Shown here piece after piece: positions 34,907-37,892 of a stretch of DNA of 37,892 nucleotides. The position numbers and the translations under genes were made by a program. The notes below the pieces were generated by a model. The model was not told where the DNA came from and did no database searches. It worked only from the letters and a program-made list of their open reading frames with translations. Location: the NCBI GenBank assembly GCA_015063445.1, contig SVUD01000016.1, positions 1-37,892 of the forward strand. Reading direction: 5' to 3'. This DNA is from Oscillospiraceae bacterium (GTDB taxonomy: Bacteria > Bacillota_A > Clostridia > Oscillospirales > CAG-272). The stretch's first letter is position 1. Each line of letters begins with the position of its first letter.

Positions 34907-34935
34907 TTGACAAATGAGTATGTAATATTTATAAT
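34907..34935 (+). promoter_or_regulatory. Perfect consensus promoter of the TasA-like gene
   Basis: TTGACA (34907-34912), a 17-base spacer and TATAAT (34930-34935), 59 bases before the start codon. With the ideal ribosome binding site that follows it indicates strong expression. Confidence 0.85.
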
Positions 34936-34994
34936 ATAACTACATATTTTGCGTATACACCGCGCGATATGAAACTTTTAAGGAGGTCACTTAA

Positions 34995-37724
34995 ATGACT
35001 AAAAAGCACTCCACAAAAAGAGCTTTAGTAGCAAGCATACTCACTCTTTGCATGTGCTTCACTATGCTCATTGGAACTACGTTCGCTTGGTTTACCGATT
35101 CGGCTACCTCAAGCGGCAACGTAATCAAGACCGGTACTCTTGACGTTGAGATGTACTGGGCAGACGGTAAGGCAGATCCTGCCACGACCGCATGGGAGAA
35201 CGCCAAGGACGGCGCTATCTTCAATAACGACAAATGGGAGCCCGGCTACGCTGAGGTTCGCCACATCAAGATTGCCAACGAAGGCACTCTTGCTCTTAAG
35301 TACAAGGTTCAGATCGTTGCAAACGGCGAAATTTCCAAGCTTGCCGATGTAATCGACGTTTACTACGTTGATCCCGCAACTCAGATTGCAAACGCTTCGG
35401 CTCTTACCGCTGACAAGAAGCTCGGCACTCTCGCTGACGCTCTCGCAAATCTCGGAAATACCGGTGCAGGAAACCTTGACGCTGACGAGGCGCACACTAT
35501 CACTATCGCCTTCAAGATGAGAGAGGACGCAGGAAACGAGTATCAGGGACTTTCTATCGGTACCGATTTCTCGATTCAGATTCTTGCAACTCAGCTCACC
35601 TCCGAGACTGACAGCTTCGGCGATCAGTACGACGTAGACTCCACCTACCCCATAGTTTCCGGTAACGCTTCTCTTCCCGCAGCTCCCGAGGCTGCAGTGG
35701 CTACCCAGATCGTAACCGAAACCTCTAAGATCGCTCTCCCCGCAGAAGCAATCAAGAGCATTATGGAAAACAACACCGGAGCTAAGAGCATTGCTATTCA
35801 GCACGCAGAGCCCGTTGTTGACACAAACACCGTTACCTTCAGCTTCTTCGATCTCGTTGACGATAAGGGCGAGGTTATCGACCTTTCCGCTAACACTACT
35901 CCCTTCACGGTGACTATCGATCTCGGAAGCGCTTTCGCAGACGGTACGGTCGTTGACGTTTACCACGACGGCGAGCTTGTTACAAGCGCAACCGTTAACG
36001 GCGGCGTTGTTTCCTACGAAGTAAGCCACCTTTGCGAAATCAGCATCAGCGCTGCGGAAGAGCTCACAGCTAACGAAAGCGGCGTATATGAGATCGGTAC
36101 CGCAAAGCAGCTTCTCAACTTCGCTCAGGAAGTAAACAAGGGTACAGGTACGTTTGACGGCAAAACCGTTGTGCTTACTAACAATATCGACCTTTCGGGC
36201 TACGCTTGGACTCCTATCGGAGCAGGTGAGGTTGACGGAAAGTGGATCGGCTTCAACGGTAGCTTTGACGGTCAGGGATACACAATTTCTAACCTCAACA
36301 TAACCAAGGGCGGCGGCTGGAACGGCTTGTTCGGTCTTATCGGAAGAGGAACGACAGGAATCAGCGAAACCGTTACTAACGTAACCGTTAAGAACGTTGT
36401 TATCAACGGCGCAAACCGTATGAGCGGCGGTCTTATTGGTCAGATGTACGGCAGCGTTGAAAACTGCCACGTTGAGAACGTAACCATCAACGCAATCCCC
36501 AACGCAACCGCTTCGGGCTATGACAACGGCGACAAGATCGGCGGTCTTGTTGGTTGGCTCGGCGATAACGGCAACAATCACTACATAAAGAATTCCACCG
36601 CTACCAACGTTACTCTTAAGGCTTACCGTGACGTTGGAGGTATTACGGGATATATCGGTTCTTCCTCTACCGTTGAAAGCTGCGCTGTAGATACCGTTTC
36701 CATCACCGTAGATCAGGCTACAAACCACTACGGCGTTAAGGACACTAACGCAGGCGCTATCGTAGGAAGAGTCTACAAGCAGCCCGTAACTATCGAAAAC
36801 AATACTGAGGCAAACGTAACGATCTACGTTCCCTCATTCGTTTCCACCGCAGAAGAGCTCAACGCCGCTCTTAAGGACGGCAGCGAGATCGTTATCGTTA
36901 AAACCATCGAGGGCGCTACGATCAAGCTTCCCGCAGCGTTGAACAACGTTACCATCAAGGCAATAGACGGCGTTGGATTTAAGAATTCAACGGTTATGGC
37001 TTCGGACGGCAACTCTATCGCTTATAGCGGACTTACCTTCGACGGTATAACCTTCGAGAACTCCCGCATCATCTTTACGGGATGGAGAACCGGCGGAGCA
37101 AGCATCGCTGATCTCACCGTTACCAACTGTATCTTCAAGAACCTTGACGATACCACCAACAGCGCTCCCTTGCATATCAATATGGCCGCTACCGAAGCTG
37201 TGAACGGTCTCACCTTTACCAACAACGTAATTGACGGCGCAACGGGCGGATCTAAATCCGGCGTTTACGCTCAGGTTACCGGTAAGGTTCTCTTCGCTGA
37301 CAACGTTATCAACAACGTTGCCTTCCGTCCTTACGTTATTCAGGTTACCACCGATGACGGAATTGCCGACGAGTTCATCGTAACAGGCAATACCTTCTCG
37401 GGCTCTGCGGCAGGTCGCGCTCAGGGACTTGGTAATAACGACGAGGGAACTGATACCGTAAAGCTTGTTGTTTCCGGCAACATTTTCAAGGATATCACCT
37501 CTGCTCAGCAGATCTGCTATTGGAACTTCAATCCCGAAACAACTACGGCAGACCTCTCTAAGAACTACTACGATATCGATATTACCACAAACACAGACAG
37601 AATCTACTACAACAGCGCTGCCGCAAGCGTAGAAGATCTCATTGCGTTTGGCGTATATCCCTTCTACACCGAGCTTAACGAGGATGGAACCATCAATCTC
37701 GACTCCTTGGTAGAGGCAAATTAA
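34995..37724 (+). CDS. Surface protein with a TasA/SipW-type leader and beta-helix repeats
   Basis: A protein of 909 residues. The N-terminus has a basic start, a hydrophobic core and GTTFAWFTDSATSSGNVIKT, the hallmark of exported proteins of the TasA/camelysin type that are cut by the SipW-like signal peptidase; cleavage is expected near Ala31. Residues about 32-200 form a TasA-like beta domain. After a linker, residues about 370-620 carry repeated segments (IDLSGYAWTPIG, FDGQGYTISNLNI, GGLIGQMYGSVENCHVENVT) of the GLUG or right-handed beta-helix kind, and further helix-like turns follow to about 870. It may form matrix fibres or bind glycans; this is inference. No LPXTG anchor and no sipW are in the window. 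AGGAGGT lies 7 bases before the ATG. Its codons are richer in C endings than those of its neighbours. Confidence 0.82.
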   Translation: MTKKHSTKRALVASILTLCMCFTMLIGTTFAWFTDSATSSGNVIKTGTLDVEMYWADGKADPATTAWENAKDGAIFNNDKWEPGYAEVRHIKIANEGTLALKYKVQIVANGEISKLADVIDVYYVDPATQIANASALTADKKLGTLADALANLGNTGAGNLDADEAHTITIAFKMREDAGNEYQGLSIGTDFSIQILATQLTSETDSFGDQYDVDSTYPIVSGNASLPAAPEAAVATQIVTETSKIALPAEAIKSIMENNTGAKSIAIQHAEPVVDTNTVTFSFFDLVDDKGEVIDLSANTTPFTVTIDLGSAFADGTVVDVYHDGELVTSATVNGGVVSYEVSHLCEISISAAEELTANESGVYEIGTAKQLLNFAQEVNKGTGTFDGKTVVLTNNIDLSGYAWTPIGAGEVDGKWIGFNGSFDGQGYTISNLNITKGGGWNGLFGLIGRGTTGISETVTNVTVKNVVINGANRMSGGLIGQMYGSVENCHVENVTINAIPNATASGYDNGDKIGGLVGWLGDNGNNHYIKNSTATNVTLKAYRDVGGITGYIGSSSTVESCAVDTVSITVDQATNHYGVKDTNAGAIVGRVYKQPVTIENNTEANVTIYVPSFVSTAEELNAALKDGSEIVIVKTIEGATIKLPAALNNVTIKAIDGVGFKNSTVMASDGNSIAYSGLTFDGITFENSRIIFTGWRTGGASIADLTVTNCIFKNLDDTTNSAPLHINMAATEAVNGLTFTNNVIDGATGGSKSGVYAQVTGKVLFADNVINNVAFRPYVIQVTTDDGIADEFIVTGNTFSGSAAGRAQGLGNNDEGTDTVKLVVSGNIFKDITSAQQICYWNFNPETTTADLSKNYYDIDITTNTDRIYYNSAAASVEDLIAFGVYPFYTELNEDGTINLDSLVEAN

Positions 37725-37763
37725 TTCGGATGGGCTGCGTCATTTAGGCGTAACCGAACAAAA

Positions 37764-37863
37764 AAGAGGCTGAGTCATTAAGAATTCAGTAAAATCAAAA
37801 TAAAAAGAAGAAAAATTCAATAAAAACTAAAATTTCAGCGAATTCTTAATGGCTCAGTCTCTT
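37764..37863. repeat. Long inverted repeat after the TasA-like gene
   Basis: The arms at 37764-37787 and 37840-37863 (left arm begins AAGAGGCTGAGTC) are complementary over 24 bases with only one or two mismatches and enclose a 52-base A-rich loop. An A-run stands before the left arm, but no T-run follows the right arm. It could be a transcript-end hairpin or the terminal inverted repeats of a small mobile element; no transposase is visible before the window ends. Confidence 0.7.
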
Positions 37864-37892
37864 GGGGCAAAGGGATTTAGAGCGGAAAGCGT

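Noticed and set aside
34613..34939. Reading frame of 108 codons before the TasA-like gene
   Set aside because: Its first half is made of the palindrome array, there is no ribosome binding site, its end runs into the promoter of the next gene, and its composition is unlike a protein.
35109..36728. Minus-strand frame of 539 codons inside the TasA-like gene
   Set aside because: Antisense to a well supported gene with promoter, ribosome binding site and leader peptide; its product has no recognisable domain.

Overview
The window looks like chromosomal DNA from an anaerobic, spore-forming Bacillota of the class Clostridia, probably a gut or rumen lineage of the Oscillospirales/Christensenellales kind. 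Support: a T-box leader on ileS, a SpoVAF/GerA-type germination protein, Firmicute-type galT and methylglyoxal synthase relatives, asnA, DUF1934, strong AGGAGG ribosome binding sites and many TTGACA-17-TATAAT promoters. No rRNA, tRNA, CRISPR array, transposase or prophage gene was found. The species cannot be named from the sequence alone.

Layout. (1) 1-3.5 kb: a SLOG-family protein, then a minus-strand pair made of an ECF sigma factor and a membrane-anchored beta-propeller protein that is probably its regulator. (2) 3.5-7.1 kb: ileS behind an isoleucine T-box with its own promoter. (3) 7.1-10.2 kb: a small Cys-rich protein behind a long structured RNA and a terminator, and a divergent P-type cation ATPase with a TTG start. 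(4) 10.2-15.9 kb, minus strand: a small basic tail-anchored protein, then asnA, a tandem cyclophilin lipoprotein, holA, a DUF1934 protein and a divergent methylglyoxal-synthase-like protein. (5) 16-24 kb: pfkA converging on a LysR regulator; a palindromic two-way promoter between that regulator and a 45-residue peptide; a 1370-residue secreted SGNH hydrolase with two discoidin-like domains; an M20 amidohydrolase. (6) 24.1-27.3 kb, minus strand: an intracellular GH43/GH32-like propeller protein and a SpoVAF-like protein. (7) 27.3-34.5 kb, plus strand: birA, a GH2 beta-galactosidase, galT, a PAP2 phosphatase overlapping galT, and an UlaG-like metallohydrolase. (8) 34.5-37.9 kb: a palindrome-rich spacer, then a 909-residue surface protein with a TasA/SipW-type leader and beta-helix repeats.

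How the genes fit together. LacZ and GalT release and activate galactose, PfkA drives glycolysis, and the methylglyoxal-synthase-like protein would act at the triose-phosphate level if active. The secreted SGNH protein and the intracellular propeller protein suggest use of esterified plant or host glycans. The ECF/propeller pair and the TasA-like protein concern the cell envelope.

The most unusual signals are the palindromic divergent promoter with the 45-residue peptide gene, the 6S-like structured RNA in front of the Cys-rich ORF, modular palindrome arrays with conserved linkers and variable stems at four intergenic sites, and a hairpin placed between a strong Shine-Dalgarno sequence and its start codon at the cyclophilin gene. 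None of these could be tested against a database here.
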